DNA of 64,000 bases, taken from positions 1-64,000 of the forward strand of contig JAHBWA010000034.1 of NCBI GenBank assembly GCA_019637195.1, read 5' to 3'. Source of the DNA: Labilithrix sp. (GTDB taxonomy: Bacteria > Myxococcota_A > Polyangia > Polyangiales > Polyangiaceae). Position 1 is the first letter of the stretch; every line of letters starts with the position of its first letter. The notes beneath the pieces are model-generated. The model saw only the letters and a program-made list of their open reading frames with translations. It had not been told where the DNA came from and ran no database searches. The position numbers and the translations under genes are program-made. Below are positions 1 to 9,806 of the stretch, one piece after another.

Positions 1-265
1 CCGATCGGCGGCGTCCTCGAGTAGCCCAGGCGTCCGGCCTGTGCCGTGATCGGCGGCGTCCTCGAGTAGCCCAGGCGTCCGGCCTGTGCCGTGATCGGCG
101 GCGTCCTCGAGTAGCCCAGGCGTCCGGCCTGTGCCGGATCGGCGGCGTCCTCGAGCCGCCAGGCGTCCGGCCTGTGCCGGATCGGCGGCGTCCTCGAGCC
201 GCCAGGCGTCCGGCCTGTGCCGGATCGGCGGCGTCCTCGAGCCGCCAGGCGTCCGGCCCGCGCCG
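1..265. repeat. Tandem array of 43-45 bp units at the left window edge
   Basis: Six head-to-tail units begin with GATCGGCGGCGTCCTCGAG at 3, 48, 93, 137, 180 and 223. The first three units are 44-45 bp and carry TAGCCC after the CTCGAG core. The last three are 43 bp and carry CCGCC instead, so the array has two subtypes sorted into blocks. Each unit also holds AGGCGTCCGGCC. The array is cut by the window edge, so its true length is unknown. Frames through it encode only Arg/Pro/Ala-rich strings with no recognisable domain, so I treat it as non-coding. Confidence 0.9.
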
Positions 266-765
266 AGAGCGGCAGAGGACCGCTCTGCTCGCGCTCGCAC
301 GGGCGGGGAGGAGCGCAGGGGGAGCCGTAAGGGATCCGCGTCGTCGAGCGTTCTTCGGGGCGCGTGGAACTTCCGGGCTCCGTCGTACGTCCACCGTCCG
401 TACGTCCACCGTCTCGGACGTCCGATCGCTCCACGACTTCCCGTTGTCGGCTTACCCTCATGACGCGCGTACCCCGGCCCCTCATCTACGAGCCCACACG
501 CCCCTCCATCGGGAGCGGCCTCCGCCCAGCCGCGTCGCCGTGCCCGGTCGACGCGGCGCCCGAGGACGTGGCCTCGCCCGGCGCCGCGAGCGTCGCGGAG
601 CCGAGCCGTCCGTGTCCGACGTGCGGTAGCCTCCAGAGCGAGCCACGGTCGAGCTCGTCAGATCCTCGCAACCTCTCGTCCGTAGAAGGGCTTTCAGGAG
701 GCCTCTCCTCCGAGCCGGCGGCTCCGAGCCCCGCGCGGCGTTCTTCGAGACTTCTGGAGCGAACC
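266..765. other. Leader region before the kinase gene, no gene recognised
   Basis: This 500 bp stretch lies between the tandem array and the kinase start. The kinase frame stays open upstream to 364, but that extension is Ser/Pro/Arg-rich without a domain, and the kinase fold begins exactly at the ATG at 766. A 15 bp perfect tandem duplication, CGTACGTCCACCGTC, occupies 384-398 and 399-413 and could be part of an operator. No convincing promoter hexamers were seen. Confidence 0.5.
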
Positions 766-2055
<1,290 letters not shown>

Positions 2056-2066
2056 CGGCAGGTCCC

Positions 2067-3488
2067 GTGACGACCGGTGGCGAAGGCCGAGCGCGTCCCC
2101 GCGCGGGCGAAGCGCTCGGTGCGGTCGGTCGCGCCAGGCGCTTCGCGTGCGCGCTCGAGACGGGATCGCCCGCCGAGCTGTGGTGCTTCGAGTCGAGCGA
2201 CGCGGCGCTCGTGCGGCGGCTCGTGACGTTCGGCGAGGAGGGGGTAGGGGGCTTCTCGGCGGGTTGGGGAGAGGACGACGGCGGCGTGTTCGCGCTGCGG
2301 CGCGTGCCGTCGAGGACGCTCGACGCGCTCGGGAAGGGCGAGCGCCTCGAGGGGCTGACCGCGCTCGCGAAGCTTCGCGACCTCGCGCGCGCGCTCGCGG
2401 CGTGCGAGCGCCGCGCCGTCTTCCCCGGGCCGCTGCGTCCGGCCGAGGTGGGGCTCGGGAGCCCCGGCCGCACGGACGCGTTCGTCCTCGCCGACGGGTG
2501 GATCCGCGCGCTGCTCGGAGGCGCGGGGCCGGGCGGCGGCGCGAGCGGGGCCGCAGAGGCGGGCGGTGGCGTGAGTCCAGGCGGGGGCGCGAGCAGGGCC
2601 GCGGGCCCGAGCGCGGGCGCGCCGTCGGCGCCGTCGCCGCGGTGGACGCCGCCGGAGCAGGCGGGCGGCGCGCCGTGGGACAACGCGGCCAACCGCTACG
2701 TCCTCGGGCTCGTCGCGTACCGCCTGCTCTCCGGCGCGCACCCGTTCTCGGGCATCGGTCTCCGCGACGCGATGCGCGCCGCCGAGCGGCCGCCGCCGCC
2801 CTTCGACGACGCGACCGCGCGCGCGCTCAAGCCGGGGATCCAGAGCTTCGTCCTCGCCATGCTCGATCCGGATCCCGCGGCGCGCCCGCCCAGCGCCGAG
2901 GCGATCGCCCAGCGCTGCGAGGAGCTGATGCGTGACGCGCCGGCGCGCGACGCGCACGCGCGCCGTCCGGAGCGTGCCCAGACGGCGGCTCGTGCGCGCG
3001 CGGAGGCAGCGCCGCGAGCCGACGCGGAGGGGACGCAGCGAGACGGCGCGGAGGTGTCGCACTACGTGCGCGCGCGGAAGGAGCCCCGCGCGACCCCGCG
3101 GCGGGCGCGGCGCGCGGGACTATTCCCTCGCGGGCCGCGCGCTGGAGGCAGGTCATGGTCGTTCGCCGCCGGGCCGTCGCGCTGGAGCTCCGCTCGCGGG
3201 GGCGGGGCTCGCGGCGTCGCGCGAGGCCGCGCCGCCCCGCCGCCGGAGAAGCGCGCGCTCGCCCAGGCGCCGCTCGCGCGGACCGCGGCGGATGCGTGCG
3301 CCGTGCACGCGCGGCAGGTGGCCAGATGGTCGCGCTCGGTCATGGCGCACTCCGTGAAGAGCCCGCTCTTCGGTGCGCTCAGGCATCGTCGAGGAGCAGG
3401 TCGGTCGCGACGTCGCTGTCCCAACGGCGCGGGCGTCCATAGGCGTCGGGAGACGTCTGCCGCGACGACAAGGCCGGGCTCACGCTGA
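2067..3488 (+). CDS. Pseudokinase (Ser/Thr kinase fold without catalytic motifs), 3' end disturbed
   Basis: The frame from GTG 2067 encodes a kinase-like fold to about 2935. The activation-loop/APE region appears as RWTPPEQAGGAPWDNAANR, followed by YVLGLVAYRLLSGAHPF and the C-lobe ending MLDPDPAARPPSAEAIAQR. The glycine loop, VAIK lysine, HRD and DFG are absent, so it is predicted to be catalytically dead. It starts 11 bases after the active kinase and is probably co-transcribed and regulatory. After about 2940 the protein becomes Arg/Ala-rich, and from about 3230 the same frame reads into the cytochrome sequence (VARWSRSVMAHS). The true stop was therefore probably lost to a frameshift near 3.1 kb, and the coordinates give the open frame rather than the real gene end. 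Confidence 0.7.
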   Translation: MTTGGEGRARPRAGEALGAVGRARRFACALETGSPAELWCFESSDAALVRRLVTFGEEGVGGFSAGWGEDDGGVFALRRVPSRTLDALGKGERLEGLTALAKLRDLARALAACERRAVFPGPLRPAEVGLGSPGRTDAFVLADGWIRALLGGAGPGGGASGAAEAGGGVSPGGGASRAAGPSAGAPSAPSPRWTPPEQAGGAPWDNAANRYVLGLVAYRLLSGAHPFSGIGLRDAMRAAERPPPPFDDATARALKPGIQSFVLAMLDPDPAARPPSAEAIAQRCEELMRDAPARDAHARRPERAQTAARARAEAAPRADAEGTQRDGAEVSHYVRARKEPRATPRRARRAGLFPRGPRAGGRSWSFAAGPSRWSSARGGGARGVARGRAAPPPEKRALAQAPLARTAADACAVHARQVARWSRSVMAHSVKSPLFGALRHRRGAGRSRRRCPNGAGVHRRRETSAATTRPGSR

Positions 3489-5229
3489 CCGGGACGGGCA
3501 GCGAGCACTGAATACGTCAGCCGCCTCCGCCGGCGACAACCTCCGCTCGACGGTGCCGGCGTGGAGCGCCGGCCTGAAAACCGCGACGCGCGAGGCTCCG
3601 CTCCGCGACGTGCTCACGCCGCGAACGTCGGGAAGGTTCTCATGCGCCGTGTGCCATCAGACGATCGGCCCGGTGCACACCGGCGGCGTACCAGGGCAAC
3701 GCGACCTGGACCTCTCCGGCGACCGGCGCGATCTTCCGGATGCGCCCGGAGGACGGCACGCCGGCGTCACGGCATCGGCAACGCAGCGGTTTGCTCCAGA
3801 TCGTGTGTTGCGTGATCTCAAAATGGGCGCGGCGGCGCCGGCGATCCAGTCGTGCGGCATCGCCGCGTCCCCGGAGACCGCGCGCTACATGCGCTCCGAG
3901 CGAGTTCTGCAGCGCGTGCCACGACGTCCGTCTCTCTTTGGCGCACCGACTCGATCGGCGCGCGCGATCGCGGTGACGCTTCGCTCGCAACGCGGCTCAG
4001 GTGGAAGACGTGGGCCGACGGCGAAGCGTTCGGCCGGGCGGCAGGCAGCGACCTGCCAGGACTGCCACATGAGCCTCTACCCCGGCGTGTGCGTCAAGGA
4101 CAGCGGCGCGGTCGCGGAGGTCGGCGACCCACGAGGGTGTCCTCCCGGCTTCTACCACTTCAGCGGCGCGCGCCAGGCGACAAGGCCCGCGGGATGATCG
4201 CCGCGTCGTCGGCGCCGAGCCGCGGCCGATGACCTCGCACTGGTTCGCAGCGTCCCGATCTCCCGCTCGCCGCCGGGTCCCCGACGCCTGGGCGAACAGA
4301 CCGCGCTCGTCGAGCGGCGTGCCAGTAGGCCTCGAGGGCGCGGCGCGCGCAGCTTCTCCGCCACGTTCGCCTTCTCGATCGGGCGCGGCGCATAGTCGGC
4401 AGGCGCCTCGGATCCCGATCGGATCAGAACGTCGGCGCGGGCGCCGCGTCCCGGCGGAGCTTCAGCCAGGAGCGCGGACCTGGGTCAGGATGACGATTGC
4501 TGCGACGGCCGCGGCGACACGTCGTCTACGAGGTCGGCAAGATCGCGGGCGACGACGCCGACCTCGCCGACAAGGTGTTCTTGCGGGTGACCGCGCGACG
4601 ACCTCAGGACGCGAAGGGGAGGCCCGAGGGCGTCTTCGGCGCGGACATCGTCGACGGTCGCGACGCCCCGGAGTGGACGCCGAACCCCATGTTCGGGGCG
4701 CGACCTTCCGCGGCAGAGGACTCATCAACATACCAGAACGGCTTCCTCCGCTGCGTGAGTGCCGTCCGGCGTGATCGACCGCGACGGGGAGCTGCCAGCC
4801 GGGGCCCGGGCAGGGCAGGACGCGCGCCGACCGCTTCGACGACAGCGCCTACGACCCCTCGACACGGGGGAGTGCCGCTCGAACCTGTCGGGGACGAACG
4901 CGTTCTTCGAGACGTACTTCCCCGTCCGGGTCGCTCCTGACGCCTCGCGCGGGGTCGCGAGGCGCCGGACGCGATCCTCGACCGGCGATCGGCCGCGCCG
5001 GGAGTCGTCCGCTACTACCGGATCGACGTGCCCGGGCGCGCCAGGGCCGTTCACCGTCCAGGCGCGCCTCGCTTCCGGCCCTTTCACCGTTCGCCTCCGC
5101 GCGTTCGCCGGCTACGAGGCGCGGAAGGCCTGCCCGGGCCTGCGCCCGAGCTGGCCGCAGATCCCGGCGGCAGTGCTCGCGCGAAAACCACCGGTCGAGC
5201 TCGCCGAGGCGAGCGCAGATCGACACTGA
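3155..5229 (+). pseudogene. Multihaem cytochrome c, multiply frameshifted
   Basis: Coding signal runs through all three frames. A signal peptide is split between MVVRRRAVAL (frame of 3155) and GAPLAGAGLAAS (next frame). Then come PPEKRALAQAPLARTAADACAV and VARWSRSVMAHSVKSPLFGAL, continuing in another frame as IVEEQVGRD. Intact CxxCH haem sites are CAVCH at 3643, CSACH at 3908 (another frame) and CQDCH at 4054. The first expected site reads CAVH at 3297, as if TGC were missing. Later pieces EGVFGADIVDG, EWTPNPMF, GPFTVQARL and RAFAGYEARKA match the tail of large periplasmic multihaem cytochromes. An undamaged gene would encode about 690 aa. It is followed at once by the ferredoxin and flavin genes, so it probably was the haem partner of that complex. 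Either a pseudogene or a poorly sequenced patch. Confidence 0.75.
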
Positions 5230-5230
5230 G

Positions 5231-5610
5231 ATGGGCGCGGTGCCCCCGTCGACCTGGCCGGACGTCGTGGCGGACGCGCCGATGCTGCGCGCTCGACGCC
5301 CACGCGCGCGCGGAGATCGAGGCGGCCGGACGCGTGCGGCAGCTCGTCCGCGGAGAGGTCTCTTCGCTCCCGGCGATCGGCCGGCGCGCTCCACGTCGAC
5401 GGGGGCCGTGACGCTCTCCGGCGTGCGCCGGGGCGAGGCCGACGCGGCCGTCATCCGGCGGGCGCGTCGCGGCGACGTCCTCGGGGAAAGGCGACGGTCA
5501 TCGCGTTCGCGACGCGGCAGCTCGAGAGCGCGATGCGAGCAGAACTGCCGTGGTCGCCAGGTGCCGCTCGTGGTCTTTGAAGCGCGCCGCGCGCGGGCGG
5601 CGCGGAGCTG
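5231..5610 (+). pseudogene. Frameshifted N-terminal cyclic-nucleotide domain of the next gene
   Basis: The fragments LFAPGDRPA, GAVTLSGVRRGEADAAVIRR, GDVLGE and VPLVVFE read like a CRP/CNB-type beta-roll. They are spread over more than one frame: the segment near 5480-5530 reads ATVIAFATRQLESAMRAE only in a different frame. The open frame then runs into AELMAKVERALRRA, the start of the downstream protein. The simplest reading is that the real gene starts near ATG 5231, right after the cytochrome stop, and encodes two tandem CNB domains. A few indels here hide the first one, and a gene finder will call only the part from 5611. Confidence 0.65.
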
Positions 5611-7485
5611 ATGGCCAAGGTCGAGCGCGCCCTCCGGCGGGCAGCGACGCTCGATCTCCTCCGCACGACGAGCTTCACGCGCGACCTCGCGGACGCCGAC
5701 CTCGAGGTGCTCCTCGACGCCGCGCGGCACGTCCACGTCGCGCGCGGCGAGCACGTCTACCGCGCCGGAGACGTCGCGGCCGAGGCGTTCCTCGTGGCCG
5801 ACGGGCTGCTCCAGGCGCAGACCGACGACGACGGCAAGCCGCGCGTCGAGGCGTACCTCGGGCGCGGCGATCTCTTCGGCGACGAGGAGCTGGCCGAGCG
5901 CGCGCCGCGGGCCGTCGCGGTCGTCGCCGGCGGACCGACGTGGCTCGTCGCGATCCCGCGCGACGTCTTCACCGCCGTCGCGCGGCGGAGCCCCGGCAGG
6001 CTCGACGCCGCGCGGCGGCTCCGGAGCGAGCGCGTGACCGTGAACGAGCACCTCCGCCCCGGCGGGCACACGACCGCGCAAGTGTTCCGCGATCTCTACC
6101 GGATGCGCATCGCGCGGTCGCTCCTCGTGATCGATCAAGACGCGTGCCTCCGATGCGGTCACTGCGCGTGGAGCTGCGCCGAGGCTCACCACGACGGCGT
6201 CAGCCGGCTCGTCCGGCGCGGCGACAAGATCGTGGTCCGCGACGGCGATGCGGTCGACGGGGCGGGTCGCGCGACGGCGCCGCTGCTCGTGCCGAACAGC
6301 TGCCAGCACTGCAAGAACCCGAGCTGCATGATCGACTGCCCGACGGGCGCGATCGGCCGCGACGCGCGCGGAGAGGTGTTCATCCGCGAGGACCTCTGCA
6401 CGGGTTGCGGGAGCTGCGCGAAGGCGTGTCCGTGGGAGAACATCCAGATGGCGCCGAGCCGTGACGCGGCGGCCTACCCGCAGGTCGCGGTCAAGTGCGA
6501 CCTGTGCAAGGGCGTCGACGGCGGGCCGGCCTGCGTCGCGTCGTGTCCGACGCAGGCGATCGCGCGGATCGATCCGAACGCTGCGCTCGTCGAGCTGCGC
6601 GTTCCGGGGGCGCGCGCGAGTGCCCCGCCCGTGCTTCCGGAGCGCATCGCCGCGTGGCCGTGGGTGGTCGGCGCGGGCCTCGCCGGGGTCGGCCTCGCGG
6701 CGCTGGGGCTCGAGCGCTGGTCGAGCGGGGCGCTCGCGGGCGGTCTCGTCGCGCTCTTGCTCGCGTACGCGCTCGGAAAACGAGCGCGGCGCCCGCTCGC
6801 CGGGCTCCGCGGGCGCGTGCCGCTCTCGCGCTGGCTCTACGTCGGGCATCTCTCGCTCGGCGCGCTCGCGAGCGGTGTCGTCCTGGGGCACGCGACGGCG
6901 TCCGTCCCCCCCAACGCGGCCGGCGCGCTCACGATCGCGTTCACGCTCGCGGCGCTCACGGGTGCGCTCGGCGCGGCGCTCGGGGCGGTGGTCCCGCGCG
7001 TGCTCGCGCGCGTCGAGCGGAGCAGCGTCTTGCCGGAGGAGCTCGCAGCGCGGCCGAAGGAGCTCGACGAGCGCGTGTTCGCGACGCTGTCGGGCAAGAG
7101 CGAGCTCGTCAAGACGCTGTTCGCGAAGGCGCTCGCTCCGTATCGGCGCTCGACGCTCGGCCCGGCGGCGCTGATCCTGTCGCAGAGGACGCTCCGTGAG
7201 GAGGAGCGCGTCGTCCGCGCGCGGCTCGACGCGCTGACCGGCGGCAAGAAGGGCGAGGCGCTCGCGGGCGTCGACGAGCTCGTCCGCCTCGTCGTGGAGC
7301 ACCGCGCGGCGCGGGCGCAGCGCGTGCTCACGTGGGCGCTCCGCGGCTGGTTGGTCCCGCACCTGGCGGCCACGGCGGCGGCGGTCGTGCTGGTCGTCGT
7401 GCACGTGGTCGCCGTGACGGTCGGGCCGCCAGCGGTCGCGCGCGTCGCGCCCTCGCAGGCGGCGGCGGTTGGGGGCGGGCGGTGA
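5611..7485 (+). CDS. Cyclic-nucleotide-binding domain / 4x[4Fe-4S] ferredoxin / membrane protein
   Basis: The intact open frame has 624 aa. Residues 15-130 are a CNB/CRP-type sensor roll (YRAGDVAAEAFLVADG, GDLFGDEELAE). Residues 175-320 are a DmsB/HmcB-like polyferredoxin with CLRCGHCAWSC, CQHCKNPSCMIDC, CTGCGSCAKAC and CDLCKGVDGGPACVASC, enough Cys for four [4Fe-4S] clusters. The C-terminal half has about five membrane helices, with histidines in LYVGHLSLGALASGVVLGH and in LVVVHVVAV that could ligate b-type haem, as in NarI/DmsC-like subunits. It probably passes electrons between the quinone pool and the neighbouring haem and flavin proteins, possibly gated by a cyclic nucleotide. ATG 5611 is probably internal to a longer gene. 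It overlaps the next gene by 4 bases. Confidence 0.85.
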   Translation: MAKVERALRRAATLDLLRTTSFTRDLADADLEVLLDAARHVHVARGEHVYRAGDVAAEAFLVADGLLQAQTDDDGKPRVEAYLGRGDLFGDEELAERAPRAVAVVAGGPTWLVAIPRDVFTAVARRSPGRLDAARRLRSERVTVNEHLRPGGHTTAQVFRDLYRMRIARSLLVIDQDACLRCGHCAWSCAEAHHDGVSRLVRRGDKIVVRDGDAVDGAGRATAPLLVPNSCQHCKNPSCMIDCPTGAIGRDARGEVFIREDLCTGCGSCAKACPWENIQMAPSRDAAAYPQVAVKCDLCKGVDGGPACVASCPTQAIARIDPNAALVELRVPGARASAPPVLPERIAAWPWVVGAGLAGVGLAALGLERWSSGALAGGLVALLLAYALGKRARRPLAGLRGRVPLSRWLYVGHLSLGALASGVVLGHATASVPPNAAGALTIAFTLAALTGALGAALGAVVPRVLARVERSSVLPEELAARPKELDERVFATLSGKSELVKTLFAKALAPYRRSTLGPAALILSQRTLREEERVVRARLDALTGGKKGEALAGVDELVRLVVEHRAARAQRVLTWALRGWLVPHLAATAAAVVLVVVHVVAVTVGPPAVARVAPSQAAAVGGGR

Positions 7486-9722
7486 CCGATCGCGCCCGGG
7501 CGAAGGCCCCGCGGGCGATCCGGACGAGCGACGTCGCGCGGCCGCGGGTGCTCGCGCTCTCGGCGGCCGGAGCGGCGGCCGGGTTGGGGATCGCGCTCGC
7601 GCTCGACGGGACGCCGGTCGTCGCCGAGCGCCCGATCGCGCGGCCTCACGCGGGCCTCGCCTGCGCGTCGTGCCACTCGGAGAGCGCGGGCGGCGCGTCG
7701 CCCGCGCTCGCGTCCGGTCGCGCACCCGGGGCGTCGCCGTCCGGACCCGTGCCGAAGTCTCTCGGAGCGACGCCGTCCGGAGCCGCCCCTTCGCATGTGG
7801 CGGCCGCGTGCAAGACCTGCCACGGGGCGTCGCACGGCTCGACGCGCGCGGCGCACCGAAGCCTCGCGGCCACGGGCGAGCTCACGTGCGCGACCTGCCA
7901 CGCGCAGCACGCCGGGGCGCAGGGCGTGACGTTCGAAGCCGAGCGCGTCGTCCGCTGGGGAGCGGGCGCCGAGGTCGTGCTCGCCCCGTCGCGAGGGAGC
8001 GGCGTGAGCCCGGGCGCGATCGCGAGCGGGACGACCGTGCCGCTCGTGTCGCTCGCGGCGTGTGCGAAATGCCACGAGCCGTCGCGCGCCACCGATCCGA
8101 TCTCGGCGTGCGTCCCCGCGAGCGCGCGCGCGTCGTCGGGGACGGCCGTCGCGGCGGCGCCGCTGCGTAACATGCCGTCGCAGTGCTTCGACGAGCACGC
8201 GAAGCTCGGTGAGCGCGCCGGCGCGTCCGCGCCCGGCGCGTCCGCGCCCGTGTGCGGAGCGCAGCACGGCGACGCGCGCTTCGTCGCGTGGGACGCGGCG
8301 CGCGAGATCGCCGCCACGACCGCGTGGGTGGCGCCGGCGAGGCGCGACGCGCTCCCCTGGATCCCGGCCGCCGCCGCGCTCGCGGGCGGCCTCGCCGCCT
8401 CCGCCGCGGCGATGACCGCCGATCGCCGGAGGCGTCGCGCGGCGCAGGCGCCCAAGGCCGCGACCCCTCCGGTCCCGGCGGCGCGCAAGCGACTCCCGAC
8501 GATCGACCCCACGAGCTGCCTCGGCTGCTACGCGTGCGTCGACGCCTGTCCGTTCGACGTCCTGACGATCGAGCGCTACGTCGCCGTCGTCGCGCGGCCG
8601 GAGGAGTGCTGCGGCGTCGTCCTATGCGAGCAGGTCTGCCCGAACGGCAGCCTCCGCGTCGAGGACGGCGAGCCGCTCGTCGACCGCCCGGCGACCGACG
8701 CCGACCTCGAGAGCCGGGACGTACCTGGCGTGTTCCTCGCCGGCGATCTCACGGGCCTACCGCTGATCAAGAACGCCATCAACCAGGGCGCTCGTGCGGT
8801 CTCGCGGATCGCGGAGACGCTCCCTCGCCGCCGCGGCGAGGGGCTCGACGTCCTCGTCATCGGCGCCGGACCCGCGGGGCTGAGCGCGGCGCTCCGCGCC
8901 CAGGAGAAGGGGCTCTCGTGCGCGATCCTCGAGCAGGCGACGGTCGCCGCGAGCATCAAGGGGTTCCCGCGCGACAAGATCGTCCACGATCCGCCGCTCG
9001 ATCTGCCCGTCGAGGGCGAGCTCTGGCTCCGGCAGTCGACGAAGGAGGAGCTGCTCGCGCAGTGGACGCGGATCGTCCGCGCGCGCGCGCTCGACGTCCG
9101 CGAGGGGCACCGTGTCGTCGACATCGCGAAGCGCGAGGGCGGGTTCGTCGTGACGGCGGAGCTTGCGGGCGCGGAGTCGGCCGCCGTCGCCGCCCCCTCC
9201 GGAGCGGCGGCGGTGGGTGCGCGGTGCGTCGAGCTGCGCGCCGCGCGCGTCGTCCTCGCGATCGGCCGGCGCGGCACGCCGCGCCGCCTCGATCTCGACG
9301 TCGAGCGCGGCGCGGAGGATCGCGTCCACTACGCGCTCGCCGACGCGCGCAGCTTCGCCGGCAAGCGCGTCGTCGTCGTGGGCCTCGGCGACACCGCCAT
9401 GGAGGCCGCGCTCGCGCTGGCGCGCCAGCCGGGGACGTCGGTGACGATCTCCTACCGCGGGAAGCGCTTCGCGCGAGGGAAGGCAAAGAACATCGCGGAG
9501 GTCGAGGCTCTCGTCGCGCAGAAGCGGCTGAAGATCTTCTTCGAGACCGTCCCGGTCGCGATCACGAAGACCACGGTGACGCTCGCGGGCGTCGGCCTCC
9601 ACGGCGGTCGCCGCGGCGTCGGCGCCGACGCGATGCTCGTCCTCGTCGGCGGCGTGCCCGCCTGGGATCTCCTGACGCGGGCGGGGATCCGGCGGCCCCA
9701 GCGTCCGGCCGGCGGGGCGTAA
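7482..9722 (+). CDS. Multihaem c / ferredoxin / FAD-NAD(P) oxidoreductase fusion
   Basis: About 746 aa from GTG 7482, which overlaps the upstream stop as GTGA. After an N-terminal membrane segment come CASCH (61), CKTCH (110), CATCH (136) and CAKCH (194). A second membrane segment lies near 287-308, then a ferredoxin-like cluster CLGCYACVDACP near 347. A flavin-dependent pyridine-nucleotide reductase part follows, with VIGAGPAGL near 460, VVVVGLGDTAMEAAL near 630 and a stretch VPGVFLAGDLTGLPLIKN as in thioredoxin-reductase relatives. It probably links NAD(P)H to c-type haems across the membrane. Two further haem sites look damaged: CGAQH near 8257, and CVTC readable only out of frame near 8156. 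The substrate is unknown. Confidence 0.85.
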   Translation: MTDRARAKAPRAIRTSDVARPRVLALSAAGAAAGLGIALALDGTPVVAERPIARPHAGLACASCHSESAGGASPALASGRAPGASPSGPVPKSLGATPSGAAPSHVAAACKTCHGASHGSTRAAHRSLAATGELTCATCHAQHAGAQGVTFEAERVVRWGAGAEVVLAPSRGSGVSPGAIASGTTVPLVSLAACAKCHEPSRATDPISACVPASARASSGTAVAAAPLRNMPSQCFDEHAKLGERAGASAPGASAPVCGAQHGDARFVAWDAAREIAATTAWVAPARRDALPWIPAAAALAGGLAASAAAMTADRRRRRAAQAPKAATPPVPAARKRLPTIDPTSCLGCYACVDACPFDVLTIERYVAVVARPEECCGVVLCEQVCPNGSLRVEDGEPLVDRPATDADLESRDVPGVFLAGDLTGLPLIKNAINQGARAVSRIAETLPRRRGEGLDVLVIGAGPAGLSAALRAQEKGLSCAILEQATVAASIKGFPRDKIVHDPPLDLPVEGELWLRQSTKEELLAQWTRIVRARALDVREGHRVVDIAKREGGFVVTAELAGAESAAVAAPSGAAAVGARCVELRAARVVLAIGRRGTPRRLDLDVERGAEDRVHYALADARSFAGKRVVVVGLGDTAMEAALALARQPGTSVTISYRGKRFARGKAKNIAEVEALVAQKRLKIFFETVPVAITKTTVTLAGVGLHGGRRGVGADAMLVLVGGVPAWDLLTRAGIRRPQRPAGGA

Positions 9723-9806
9723 GGCCGCCACCACGGGCGCCGTTTCGCGACGGAGCCCGAGAACCTTCTCGTGGCTGACGCGTAGAAGCAGGTCGGAGCC
9801 GCCGCC

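Noticed and set aside
1..265. CRISPR array
   Set aside because: Units are contiguous 43-45 bp repeats without unique spacers, and no cas genes are present.
364..765. Extended N-terminus of the Ser/Thr kinase
   Set aside because: The frame is open, but its Ser/Pro/Arg content and the exact start of the kinase fold at ATG 766 argue against translation from 364.
4849..7725. A 958-codon minus-strand frame opposite the ferredoxin gene
   Set aside because: The plus strand carries clear Fe-S motifs; the minus frame is compositionally a shadow.
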